Origin: Crossaster papposus
Lineage: Eukaryota; Echinodermata; Asteroidea; Velatida; Solasteridae
Assembly (NCBI GenBank): GCA_037893245.1
Contig: JBAIAA010000110.1
Location: forward strand, 1,054,001 to 1,118,000
Length of the DNA: 64,000 nucleotides
Direction of reading: 5' to 3'
Part shown: piece by piece, positions 32,401 through 43,092 of the stretch
How the letters are laid out: each line of letters starts with the position of its first letter
How positions within the stretch are numbered: position 1 is the first letter of the stretch
The notes under the pieces: generated by a model
The model's input: only the letters and a program-made list of their open reading frames with translations
Databases searched by the model: none
Told to the model about the DNA's origin: nothing
Translations under genes and position numbers: made by a program

Positions 32401-34810
32401 TTAATTTTGCCCATCAAATGATCCATCAACTCATCCACATAGACAGCTGGATTAAACCTTCATTTCTACGACGAAGCATTATGTTACTAACAACGCAATT
32501 CTGGAATTGAGTTTAACAAGAGGCTACAGGGATTGAAATTATATAATATTGAAGTACAACAGCTAACATTTACCTGCATGTGATATAGGTTATTCGAAAT
32601 TACAAAAATTTAAAACCAGAAAACAAATAATACGAAAGGTTCAATTGCCACAAAGGTTTCCCGAAATACACGTACGACTGACCTAATTAATTGATTGTCC
32701 ACTGAAGAGTGAATTGTTTAAAATGAAATGTCACTATTTCCCAAGAAAATTTAAAGCCACTTTAAAAAAAAAGAATTTAATCGAGGATTGGAATGGTTTT
32801 TAGTAGTAAATCAAACAGAATATAGAATGAACCTATACATGGAACCGTACTACACTTGATTAATTAAATGTTTAAAACCCTTTTTACAAACCCCAATCAA
32901 AAATAAACATATCTACGGTGATTATTGCTACGATTCACAAAAGCAGAAAAACATCCAGAATCATTCTGGATGTTTGACGGAAACACACAGTCCATTTATT
33001 ACAAAAATGTCAAGGTGTCAAAGAACCATATAAGATTGTTTATGCTGATGGTAACCTGCAACATCTAAAAGTAAATTTGTTTGGCACGCATTCAGAATTT
33101 AGCAGATCAGATGAAAAATGACCGAGACTTGGCCATTCGGGAAAATTTAATCAAAAAATAGTCACATAGAGGTGATTGGCATGTGTGTTCCAATCAGGTC
33201 AATTTAAAATACTGTCACATCCGAGTACCATAACCAGAAGCAGTTTATTAAAAAAAGACACTCTTGCAATAACACATCCGTGAGCGAAATCAGACTTCCA
33301 AATTTAAAATCTGACTATACGAATCGATAACGACAACTAGCCAAACATGTTCCAGAGGCTCAATAACCGAGCCAACAGTTACAGCCATCGTCATCCGGAA
33401 AAAAGAGGAAATTATCCAGAAAGGTTCTGATGCGGTGGGAAAAATAATCGCCTCGGGCAAAAACAAACGACGAAATTCAAATCTGTTCTCTGCCGCCATC
33501 GAATAATTATCCCTTGAAGATGGGTAAAATTACACATAGAAGGTAGGCAAATATTGGTCACATAAATAACACAGCAAGTTGCATTGCATTACATCACAAT
33601 CGACCGGTTGTGTAAACAGTGGAAGATCGATGACCAGAAGATTCAACATCTCACATACACTCTTTCCTTACAAAAAAATCAACATATATTTATCACTTCT
33701 CCCGCGGTTTCTCCCCGTCTATGTGGACCCTTGTTCCCTCTTAGCTGCGGAACAGCTCTTCCTTACCCCTTCTGCCCCAGGCGATTTTGCCGGATAGGCC
33801 AAGCTCTCAAGCAATTCTGAAAGGTTTTCATCAATTGATTTCAATTTTCCTCATTAAAAGATGGGTCAAGTGTGGAGATTTGCGCCCGAACGTGACAAAG
33901 GAGGGTTTACTCATCGCGCCCAGCAACTGGCGCCTTTTTTTCCTCACCAAAACAATCCGCAGTTTGGCAGATGGTGGAAATTTTGCACCCGTCAGGAAGA
34001 AATTGCGGAGAAATTAAATTAGCTCAAGAGGACACTCCTCGAATACCGATGAGACCACGCCATACATCCTGATACTACTAAATTGTATTACAAAATATAA
34101 AAATTAAGAAGTATAGGCCTATAGCCCATTCTTATTTTGGATCATTTTTGAATAATAATAAGTTCCTGACATTTTCTCATTTTCTTTTGTTCTCTCGGCT
34201 GGCAATTTAAAATGTGTAACTAAAAAAACAAACTATGTTCTCTATATTCTTCGTTTAAATTTTTTTCTTCAGATTTTGTATTTCCTTTCTCGGTTCAATC
34301 GGTTCAGCCGGCTATTTGCCATTGTCAACACACAGTACTTTAAAATGCACTTTTAATATTTTCCTTCCATAATGTTTTGTTTACCTATACTCTGGTAGAC
34401 TTTTAACAGATATTTAGCTGTTTGCTTTGTCTTTATTGACACGCTCCTCAAAACCAACAGACATTAATTGTAAGATCTACAGTGGTCATATTTTATCAAT
34501 TTCAAAGTGGCTACAAAAATAACAGTATACAAATAAAAAAGTATGCGGGCTTAGGTAAATAAATGCTGAGGTGCAGTCCCTTCATAGTCCTAATGACGGA
34601 TGAAATAATTATGATGAAGTTGTCCCAGTTATTAATTTCGCGAAATGCACTTAGCAATCGGTGCGCAGAATAGTTAAGATAAAAATTGACTGCGCACTCA
34701 CGCTTATTATAAACAGTTACAAATTTTTACATGATATCAAATTAATCTGTGTATTGTGCAGTGGATTTTTAAAAAGGTCAAATAAAAACAAATTTTCTCT
34801 GACTGGCAAA
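29457..34810. other. Long intergenic stretch, no gene seen
   Basis: About 5.3 kb. The only ORFs are 60-100 codons and unrecognised. A short perfect hairpin is at 32949-32975. The minus ORF at 33290-33499 begins ATGGCGGCAGAG but lacks any recognisable domain. Confidence 0.55.
32949..32975. repeat. Perfect 13-bp hairpin with 1-base loop
   Basis: AAACATCCAGAAT, C, then the exact complement. It is isolated from any gene and has no U-tract or other context giving a function. Confidence 0.7.
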
Positions 34811-34975
34811 CACTATCTGGTGGAGTTCCATGGGGGGCAAATAATGGGTCCAGTTATTTTTTGGGTTTGTACCAACAGTGCAGTTGACCCAGTTAACAGC
34901 AAATACCTTAAATACGTCAATGACCTCACCCTTGGTGAAAATATATCATACGTCAGTGAAAGCAAAATCCCAAAT
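34811..34975 (+). mobile_element. Non-LTR retrotransposon reverse transcriptase relic
   Basis: The frame contains GGQIMGPVIF followed about 20 residues later by KYVNDLTLGEN. This matches the RT pattern G-x-P-Q-G...GPxxF (motif B) and YVDD (motif C), with the second catalytic residue changed to Asn and the PQG lost. Only this core is left; the flanks are not coding. LINE-type origin is likely and the clade cannot be fixed. Dead element. Confidence 0.55.
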
Positions 34976-36750
34976 CCTAAAACCCTGTTATGTGTCAAGC
35001 TTCACAAGTTTAGCAAAAGAGACCCACCAGAATGTGCGGTACAGCATATCCAACCCTCAACTAATTTGAAATGAGATGCCCATGTAGATGAATGGTCTCT
35101 AAAGCTAATAAGAAATAATTTATTGTCAGAATTTTAAACACATGGACTTACTATACTGAGGAACTGGTCGTTATGTTATAAAGACTATAATGCAATCGTC
35201 GAATATTATGCGGCCCTAGTCTGGCATTCAAGTATCATAACTTTGAAGTTATTGGACTTACCAAACTAGCTTGCGACATTAAAAACCAACAGGTATGTCG
35301 TAAAAAGAGGACAGGGTTTGGATATTTTTTTTGGTGGGAAATCTCGAGGTACAACGACGACGACAAAGACAACAAAACTCAGCGCCAAAATAAAGATGGC
35401 GACCCTCACAACACACCGTCAACACGTAAACAAAACCGCGTTAAATTCAGCATCCGAAAACGCGCGAGAAAATCCTATTTTCTACCACAAGAAACTGTTC
35501 AAATTTACAAAAATGTGTATCATTAGAATTAAGCAAATTATACTTTAGGTTGATAAAGTTATTTTGGAAACTAGAGAGGGGCCGTAACTAGGCTATACGT
35601 CGACACAATCAAGCAAAATGCAAGCGCGCACAGAAGCCCATTAAAGAAATAAAAATGGAACCGAAAACAATTACATCATCACGTTTCCCTTTCTTTACAA
35701 TTATTGTGTCTCTAAATTCTCGAAAAAAATTATATGCTTCTACGGTAAATACAAAAACAATTAACACTTACTTGTTAAGTCGACTTCTTCTTGGTTCCTT
35801 AATTCGAGTTCTTCAAACTTGCAAAACTCATCCGGTTCTCAGTTTCCAAACAAAGGTCGCAGCACAGGTATGAACATCCATCCAAATGGACAAAAACTCA
35901 TCGATTGGTTCCTTTAATTCCACAAACAGAGGTAAAATGTTAGAGATACAAATATTGAAGTACAGGTCCTCAAGTTCTAAACTGTTCCTCCTCCGATAAA
36001 CATTCCTGTAGCGCGTTCGCGAGTCTTCGCCAGTTTATAGATCATGTTTTTGAAACTTTCAAACTTTCCATCGAAACTACCCTAAAAGTTTTCAAACCTT
36101 CAATCAAAGTTGCAAAGTCGTCAAGCGTAATATAATACTGTTGACTTTTCTCAGTAAAAGTTCAAGAAGTAGGTCATATACGTCTGTCGGACGTCGTTAG
36201 TCTGCCCGACATTCAACAGGAAAACTGCAAAAGCACAGCGCATTCACTACTTGCAGTCGCCATTAATGCACTGTGTAATATGTTTTGTACACAACTCACT
36301 AGGCAAAATGTATACATTTGGGACAAAAGGCGCATACCACGACGACACAATGCCGCACGTGCCGGTCATGAAACTGACCAATAAGAAAGCGCGTTTACGA
36401 AACCAGGTGTGTTGATGAAAGGCTCATTTTTCCAAAGGAGTTTTTCGAAACCTTCGCTTCGTTTCGGACGCGGCTTCGCCTCCGATTTCCGATTTACTGA
36501 GAAGCAAATAGAAATGGAAGCTAATGGAAACCTGGAACTTTTCATTTGGGTTTATATAATCCGATTGAATGTTTCTATATAAAGCATAACATGCACCAGA
36601 ATTTGGCTGGAGTTCTCGCAGTTATAGGAGCCTAAAATCGCCTTAGCCTAAGACGACTCGAAGCCAGTGAATCGAAAAGGCCCATAGATGTGGGGTAGAT
36701 AAGATTTTGCTCGTGCAGACCGTACCGCTTAACTGGGGCAGTGGGTATGA
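34976..36750. other. Intergenic; one YY1-like start region
   Basis: At 35387-35400 the sequence AAAGATGGCGACC resembles promoter-proximal YY1 sites overlapping a start codon. The frame there (MATLTTHRQH...) runs about 50 codons and is not recognised. It may be a first exon or chance. Nothing else is supported. Confidence 0.3.
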
Positions 36751-36751
36751 G

Positions 36752-37004
36752 CGAAAACTGCAGGGTTGTAGTCGAGTCCCTGCAAGTCCTTTCACAAGTC
36801 CTTTTGTGAAGCCAGTCATCAAGTCCCTTCATAAAGGCAGTCACAAGTAACTGGATGAACAATGACAAAGGAATGCTTTTGTCAAAGCTGATTTGAATAA
36901 CTTGTGATTTGAATTGAAACTGAAGGACTTGTGATGGACTTGCAGGGACTTACAGGGACTTGCAGGGACTTGTGATGGACTCGACTACATCCCTGGAAAA
37001 CTGT
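36752..37004. mobile_element. Inverted-repeat element (MITE-like)
   Basis: The left arm near 36756-36785 (GAAAACTGCAGGGTTGTAG, then TCGAGTCC) is the imperfect inverted complement of the right arm at 36978-37004 (GGACTCGACTACATCCCTGG, then AAAAC). Between them GGACTTGCAGGGACTTG-type units are repeated in both orientations. No ORF. Confidence 0.5.
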
Positions 37005-37218
37005 AACATCCACCTTAACAAAAACAAATGTTTGCTCACCAAATAGAGTTCCACATCATTATGAAATGTTTTTTGATCGGGTGCATGCGAGTATTTAATG
37101 GTCCGTCGTAAAATGAATATTGTGATTGCGTGACACATACTAGGAACCAGGGGCCAATTTCGAGCTGAAGAACACACATTTGCTTAGCACAAAAAGTCTT
37201 GCTTTGTAAAACATATGA

Positions 37219-37393
37219 AGCACGATATGTGGCAGAGAAAACCCCCCCTCTTTTGTGTTGACCATTGTGTTTCCGGAATCTCAGGAATTCCTTTTAGGTT
37301 TCAAGGGGGGGTGGGTTAGGTTACAATAGTGTTGAGTGCGTATAATTTTGTATTGGGATAAGAGGGGGGTACCCCTCTGCCACATATCGTGCT
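37219..37393. mobile_element. MITE, 175 bp, perfect 19-bp terminal inverted repeats
   Basis: AGCACGATATGTGGCAGAG at the left end and its exact complement at 37375-37393. The interior is G/C-homopolymer rich (ACCCCCCCTC, GGGGGGGTGG). A diverged relative with AAGCACGATACG and a G-run interior lies at about 48411-48550. The left flank (37148-37200) is a piece of the 23768 family. Confidence 0.75.
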
Positions 37394-37447
37394 GGGTATA
37401 TTGTAAAAACAGGCTAGTACCAGCCAAAATTTCACGTGCTTTAATTT

Positions 37448-38050
37448 ATGGTATTACTCTAAACACACACACTATTTCCAGATATAAACAAATTACTACC
37501 GAATTATTAGGAAATATCTTATTAAATTAAAAGTAAATAATGATTTTAGGCATCCAGCAAAATAATTGCTTTAATGCTTTATCCATTTCTTTTTTTCAAA
37601 TACATGTGCGCGTCTGGCTCGCAAAGATGTGTGTATTCGAAACCCTGTTCTCGCATTGAATGAACACGTGAACGGGGTTTTGTCTAACGAGCACCAGCAC
37701 ACGCAGGTACGTGTTCGAGAATGTTAGTTCTTTAGCCTCCCACGCGCGGCGGACGGCGATCGCAACGCAGGTTGAAAAAAACCGCTGTTTTTCGTGCTTT
37801 TCTCGGCTTCCATAATTGTTAAACTTCGAACAGGTCAATTAAACGATATTTACTGTAAAATACAATCGCTGTTTTTCGTGCTTTTCTCGGCATCCATAAT
37901 TGTTAAACTTCGAACAGGTCAGTTAAACGATATTTACTATAAAATACACCCCCCCCCCCCCCCCCCCCCGAAAAAAAAGAAAGAAAAAAAATAAAAATCC
38001 ACCCATTCATGATAATTCAAGCAATTACCAATGGTGTATCCTACCTTTTA
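37448..38050. mobile_element. MITE-like repeat, copy 4, with internal expansion
   Basis: The right end ACCAATGGTGTATCCTACCTTT and the left interior (ACTACCGAATTATTAGGAAATATC) match the family at 1-322. This copy is longer because of unrelated sequence at about 37580-37780 and a tandem duplication of an 84-bp piece. The left boundary is uncertain. Confidence 0.5.
37783..37949. repeat. 84-bp tandem duplication inside MITE copy 4
   Basis: CGCTGTTTTTCGTGC through TAAAATACA occurs at 37783-37866 and again from 37867 with only a few differences, so the duplication is recent. A run of about 20 C follows at 37949-37969, then an A-rich run. Confidence 0.85.
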
Positions 38051-39640
38051 AAAAGGGCAAGAAAAGACTGTTTCGAGTCTAACTGTTGACCTCCTTTCTG
38101 TCATGGCTGACTAAGTCTGCATAAAACGTTCCAAAGCTGTGTTCGTGACTACGTGCATACCATAATGATAAATATCTAACCAAAGTCTACATGATACGCG
38201 GCGATGTAGTTGTGAAATTAGTTGACGAAGTACTTCCTGGTGTAAACATAACAAATTGTAATACGACACGTCTCGGTTATAGACGTCTGAGCAAAGGTAA
38301 CACCCGTGTTTAGGGAACATTAAAGCAACACTGGATAAGTTCAAGCTGCGAAGGAACCTGCGCCGAATCTCATTGCCGAAAATTACTTATTTGCAGGTGT
38401 AGTCGAAAGGTACTTGTATTTGTGTGTATACTCGAATTGTAGTCGGTGGTTATACATGAGTTTGTGTTGACGTGAGAGCCATGATTATGTACACAACTGA
38501 CAGCTTGGGGATTTAGGACCTCACCGACACCCCTATCTGACCCGTACTGCACCCACGTCATGCTTGTACAAACTGCTGAGCATGCCACCATTGAACCACC
38601 CCTTTAGTAACCTCAGATCTGTGCCTGATGTATAATGCACAAGTAGATAGAGCCACATAAGAGAGAAAGACTTAAACAACAGTGTATAAAGATAGAGTGG
38701 ATTCTACTTTCCACCAAAAGCTTCAACAGGGGAGCTGCCGATCATCGGACATTGAAGTCTGCACATTAACTCACCAATGATCAGTCCAGCGAATGAATAG
38801 TGTAAAAACAGGACACACGACAAGAAGCTGGAGCTGAAGGCCTGATCAAGGGCGTGGTTGATGGAAGGAGATTGACAGGCTTTGAGAACCCGTCCCAGGT
38901 ATACCACTTCCTTGTAGATCCAATTATATTATTGTTGATGTCATCAAAAGGTAGAGGAACTATTTAGCATCGGGCCAAATGTAATTGACAAGGTGTTATT
39001 AAACCATTGGAGGCTGGTGGATCGAGCCCAGTTTTTACGGTAACCTTTTCTGTTCCACCTATAACTAGGACTCTAAAACCCACATTTATTTCCTACTTGC
39101 TGTTAATTATTTTGATAAAAGTACTAAAAGGTACAGTACAAACACTTAATCCCAAAGAATAAAAAAAGAAAAAAGAAGAAAACTGATCAGATATTTATAT
39201 ATTTTGCTGTGTGGATCCAAAGTCCACATTACTGTCTTATATGAGCCCAGTGATTCCGATAACCAAACGAAAAACGTCAGCTGTTCATTATTATATTGTG
39301 TCCTTTTGTTGTCTTTTAAACACAGGTGCAGGCACACAGCGCACAGCTCAAGGGATTGCTAAATGCCGTGGATGTTAGGGATTTTTTCAGATTTCGCAAT
39401 CGGGATTTTTGTGTGACGGTGTTGTTGCACTTTATGCAAGATGAATTAAGGTTACGGACAAGTTTCCATCGTCACAATCCAGGAAAAATGACTAGTACAA
39501 GCTGAAGCAGATGCGTTTTTGTTCGTCCTGGGTAATTGCAAGGTAATAGAGTAGTGGAACAACTTACACTTAAAAGTTTGAAATAAATTTCAAAGCGACT
39601 TGAATAGACTGAATAACTACCAACCGCCGGTGTTATTAAC
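38051..39640. other. Intergenic and 5' flank of the adaptor-like gene
   Basis: Minus-strand frames at 38111-38344 and 38370-38591 have moderately protein-like composition but no recognisable domain. No clear TATA box upstream of 39641. Confidence 0.45.
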
Positions 39641-40615
39641 ATGGAGAACGGGAGCTGGGTCGCCTTTGCGATTTTCTGGAGCATCGCCTTAATTGTGTTG
39701 GCCATGTTAATCGGCAGATGCATCTACCGGGCCTGGTATTATTACGACTGTTGTAGCTCGTGTCGGAAAAGAAATACCCAGAGAGATTCCGAAAAGAAAC
39801 AGGCCGAGGGAATTGCCGTCGAGCTACAGGCAATAAACGACAAACAGAGTACCGATTTGGAACAAGAGGCACCTGCAGATTCTATGGCCCGGTCCAACTC
39901 GCAGACATTTGACCCTTTGAATCCCGATAGTTTGGAACTGCCCGTGCACGGTATTCACTATCCTGACCCGTTGGAAGGGGTTAAGGAGGAGAACACTCCT
40001 CCAGGCGGCCACAATACTGATTTCCGTATTGTGACGGTGGGGTACGATGAGCCAGATAAAGTAATTGTGGTATCTGACGAGAGAAGCCCAGATGTTACCT
40101 CTGCTCAGGAATCGGTAGCAAACCTAGAAAACAGGTCGGATGGTGTTATCACGAGTTATCATTTGGTACAACGATCTGAGAGCAGACAACCCGACACGCC
40201 CACTGAGAACAGGGACTCCAAACACATTCAGACAAATGGGGGCGTTCCTCCAACTCCAGAATCTCATAGCGAGGCGGATGCCACTCCCAATCAAAACACA
40301 GGAAAGTACTCTGAAACTAAGTCCGATGGTTCCTTCACGAGTGCTGAGAGCAACCACCTTGACAGCGACACGCCCACCAAGGAGGACAAGGTGTCCAGAG
40401 AAAAACTGACACACGTGGGCGTTCCAGATCCAGAATCTCACAGCGAAGATGCCACGCCTACCCAAGATTCAGGGGGAAACATAGAACTTATTGAAGACAT
40501 AATTCCGGGTCATGACACAGATGAGTGGTTCGCAAATGGGACTCTAGATGAGAAGACTGGCATAGACAATCCGATTAATGTTGAGGACTCAGAACTTCGT
40601 CCGGTATATGTCTAA
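39641..40615 (+). CDS. Single-pass membrane protein, adaptor-like, with ITSM-like motif (324 aa)
   Basis: Single exon; the ATG sits in AACATGG. A 6-residue ectodomain with an N-G-S sequon (residues 3-5) precedes a membrane span about 7-25. Then come C27, three Tyr (33-35) and C37, C38 and C41, candidate palmitoylation sites, before a basic stop-transfer (CRKR). The remaining 280 residues are acidic, Ser/Thr/Pro-rich and probably disordered. Tyrosines: HYPDP (Y107), GYDEP (Y135), TSYHLV (Y173, fits ITSM TxYxxV), KYSET (Y223) and the C-terminal PVYV (Y323). Two imperfect repeats, each DTPT...PESHSE...DATP, lie at about 185-225 and 243-283. The layout matches transmembrane adaptors such as LAT or NTAL; sequence homology is not evident. 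The only plus-strand gene among the receptors; a candidate signalling partner by inference. It might instead be the membrane and tail part of a larger receptor. Confidence 0.75.
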   Translation: MENGSWVAFAIFWSIALIVLAMLIGRCIYRAWYYYDCCSSCRKRNTQRDSEKKQAEGIAVELQAINDKQSTDLEQEAPADSMARSNSQTFDPLNPDSLELPVHGIHYPDPLEGVKEENTPPGGHNTDFRIVTVGYDEPDKVIVVSDERSPDVTSAQESVANLENRSDGVITSYHLVQRSESRQPDTPTENRDSKHIQTNGGVPPTPESHSEADATPNQNTGKYSETKSDGSFTSAESNHLDSDTPTKEDKVSREKLTHVGVPDPESHSEDATPTQDSGGNIELIEDIIPGHDTDEWFANGTLDEKTGIDNPINVEDSELRPVYV

Positions 40616-42012
40616 GAACGTTTAAGCCTTCCGTTTTACAATTCTCACAACAAAGTTGACAATCTTGTTTATAGCAAATGTTTTAAGTAGTTTTATTCGT
40701 AATTAAAAGGTGTGGGGATAGAATACACTTCTTTTAAATATTGGTTATAGGTTTGCTAAATTGTAAACACAATTACTAGGCCTGTCGAACGAGGGAAGTG
40801 AGCTTAAAATAAGTGCCCAGAAACGTCTTCCGTGTATATACACATTTACATTGATTGTTTTATAGTGTAATCTAAATCTGTGATTGGTTAAAGATCAGAA
40901 ATTAAAAACATATTTCGTTATAAAAAAAACACATTATGCAAAAAAAGCATGAATCGTCATTATTTGTTTACACTGTTGCCATAAATTTTCAAAATAGGCT
41001 GAAACATGGAACTCCACAAATAGTTGTAAGATGGGAAACAACAACAAAGAAATAGTAACGTCGAGAAAGTGAACTTTACCAACATCCTGCAGTATTGAAA
41101 ATTCCGAAAATAAATTAAAGGAACGATAAATGAGTTTTACTTCAACTTGAATTCTATTTCTAAAACCCCGCGAACAAGTAACAATGGATTTAGTGCCAAG
41201 TTACAATGCAGTTTCATTGTAGGTGCATCATTGTATGTTGTTAGATGTTCGTGCAGTGAAAGTACGTTTACAGTTCAATGGCATTGATAAGCTAATAAGT
41301 ATTGACATGAAGTACAGTGCTCTTTCGAATTGTTTTTACCCCGTCATCGGCGCGGGTTCACGTTTAGGTACATGAACTGTAAGTGCAAAAACAAACAACC
41401 ACCATTTTAATGTTGTTTTTACGTTCTCATTTGATTGTTTTCTTCTGTTTACGATAGCAAAGGATTTACATCAAAAGCAACAAGCTTACAATTTTTGCAA
41501 ATTCCTTCTGATGGTCTCCCTGTTTAATCATGGTTTAACTTTAAAAAGAAAAGAAAAAAGAAGAGCGCCCTCTTTGACTTACTAGGTCCCAACGATCAGA
41601 TTTTGTCCAGGTTGCAACGACATTTCCTATAAGTCCAACTATATCCCAGTTGCAGTCATTGTGAAACGGTAGCTGTATACATAATTATATACATATACAT
41701 GTATTTAAACATTATATTAATTACGGTATATATCTGTCAACAATTACAAAAATATTGTAGAAAGTTACAAAACAATCATTGGTATCTAAGTTAATTGCGG
41801 AATTATAAACATGAAAATAGTGGCTTTTTATACAAAACTAACGAGGTTATTATAGGTTCTAACATGCCGCGGACAGAGAAATCTGACGCGGTAGGGCAGA
41901 CCTTCTAAACACGATATACATGTACATGTATTATGCTCAGGGTCATTCACATTTCGTTCCTCATTCTGGATTCGCAAATGTCACACTGCACTCAAACAAA
42001 GGAAGGAAGACA
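40616..42012. other. 3' flank of the adaptor-like gene and intergenic DNA
   Basis: An ATTAAA at 40702-40707 is a candidate polyadenylation signal about 90 bases after the stop. The rest is AT-rich with no coding frame seen. Confidence 0.4.
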
Positions 42013-42099
42013 CCCCCCCCCTCCTCCCCCCTCCTCCTCCTCCCCCCTCCTCCTCCTCCCCCCTCCTCCTTCTCCTCCTCCCCCCTCCTCCTCCTCCCC
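42013..42099. repeat. Pyrimidine microsatellite (CCT/CCCCCCT)n
   Basis: C-rich runs alternate with CCT triplets for almost 90 bases, an all-pyrimidine strand. It lies about 65 bases beyond the stop of the minus-strand receptor, possibly inside its 3' UTR as a purine-rich tract. Confidence 0.9.
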
Positions 42100-42162
42100 G
42101 GGCCAAGCCCCTTGCCAGTACCAGTCATGGTTTGGGTGCAGGATTTCTTCTCAATGAATGTC

Positions 42163-43092
42163 CTACGCCCTTGATGATTTGCAGCAACAGCAGCACATGC
42201 AGGCGATAAAAATGACCAACACGACCACGAAAGCACCGGCAGCGATGCCAACGATCGCCCCTACTGATAACGCCTTTGAGGCTGGCGGTTTGGTGCCCCC
42301 TACCACCCGAGGGGCGAGAGGGCAAGATAATGCCAGCTCCCCCACGGCGAAGCCGGTCGAGAACGACCAGCAGTCGAACACGGTTCCGTCGTCTGTGGCG
42401 TTGACATTTCGTGTCAGCTCCCATCCTGGTCTCCCGTCCCTGCGTGGACCTTTTGGCCAGCCCTCAAGATCGCCTGCTGGATTCCCCCGTCTGGTGACCA
42501 CGGGGATACGGGACTTGACCAGAGTACCACAGGACAAGATGTCACCAAGGACGAGAGGGTCTTTCGACGAAGCACTCGGAGCGCAGACCGGGAAGATTTC
42601 CGGGGAGTACACAGTCAGAGCCAGCTCTCTTGAAGCGACTGTCTCGGTGCCGCAAAGGGCGGTGCCGTTGTCGGTGCTCAACTCGACATTACAGCGGTAC
42701 AGCCCCTCGTCCGATTCGCTAACGGGGTCGATGACGAGTCGCTGGTGGACGTTACCTCGGTGGGATGCATTTGAGGCCTGGACCCGAGACACCAGAATCC
42801 GCTGATCGGCAGGTGCTTTCAGCGTACCGCCTTTCGCCAGCACGACCCAAGACGCCGAGCTTGAATCGAACCGAGTCCAAGTCACAACGTGGGCGGATTC
42901 CATGTAATCCCGTATATCGCACTGGAATTTCACAGCTCCGCCTTCCACTGGTACGGCAGTCTCGGAACCAGATTCAACCTTCAGGAACATTGTCAGCGTT
43001 TTGTCTGGGTCTTGAATGGGGTTGGAACCAACGGGTCTTGCTGCCAGACTAACAAGCACTACACAGAACATCACCAAAGCAGACAGTGCCAT
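42163..43092 (-). CDS. Two-domain Ig-like receptor with Cys-rich stub tail (309 aa)
   Basis: Signal peptide about 1-22. First Ig-like domain about 33-162 with C58, W72 and GLYRC (C134), plus an extra C147. Second domain about 164-262 with C170, C188, C241 and C257; the usual CxIGPL end is altered to CPLAPRV. A short linker leads to a membrane span about 276-298. The tail is only about ten residues: C298, then five consecutive Cys (300-304) and KSSRA. The run of cysteines suggests dense palmitoylation and raft association. There are no signalling motifs, so it would act through partners or as a decoy. Nearest relative here is the GPI-type gene at 28557-29456; the two differ mainly in anchor. 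A minus-strand TATAAA lies at 43310-43315. Confidence 0.88.
   Translation of the reverse strand: MALSALVMFCVVLVSLAARPVGSNPIQDPDKTLTMFLKVESGSETAVPVEGGAVKFQCDIRDYMESAHVVTWTRFDSSSASWVVLAKGGTLKAPADQRILVSRVQASNASHRGNVHQRLVIDPVSESDEGLYRCNVELSTDNGTALCGTETVASRELALTVYSPEIFPVCAPSASSKDPLVLGDILSCGTLVKSRIPVVTRRGNPAGDLEGWPKGPRRDGRPGWELTRNVNATDDGTVFDCWSFSTGFAVGELALSCPLAPRVVGGTKPPASKALSVGAIVGIAAGAFVVVLVIFIACMCCCCCKSSRA

Noticed and set aside
33290-33499. 69-codon minus ORF beginning ATGGCGGCAGAG
   Set aside because: No domain, no neighbours and no conservation evidence.
35318-35548. 76-codon plus ORF including MATLTTHRQH
   Set aside because: A YY1-like start context is present, but there is no recognisable domain or splice evidence; noted only in the intergenic entry.
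39641-40615. ITAM in the adaptor-like protein
   Set aside because: No two tyrosines have the required YxxL/I pattern and spacing; only one ITSM-like site is present.
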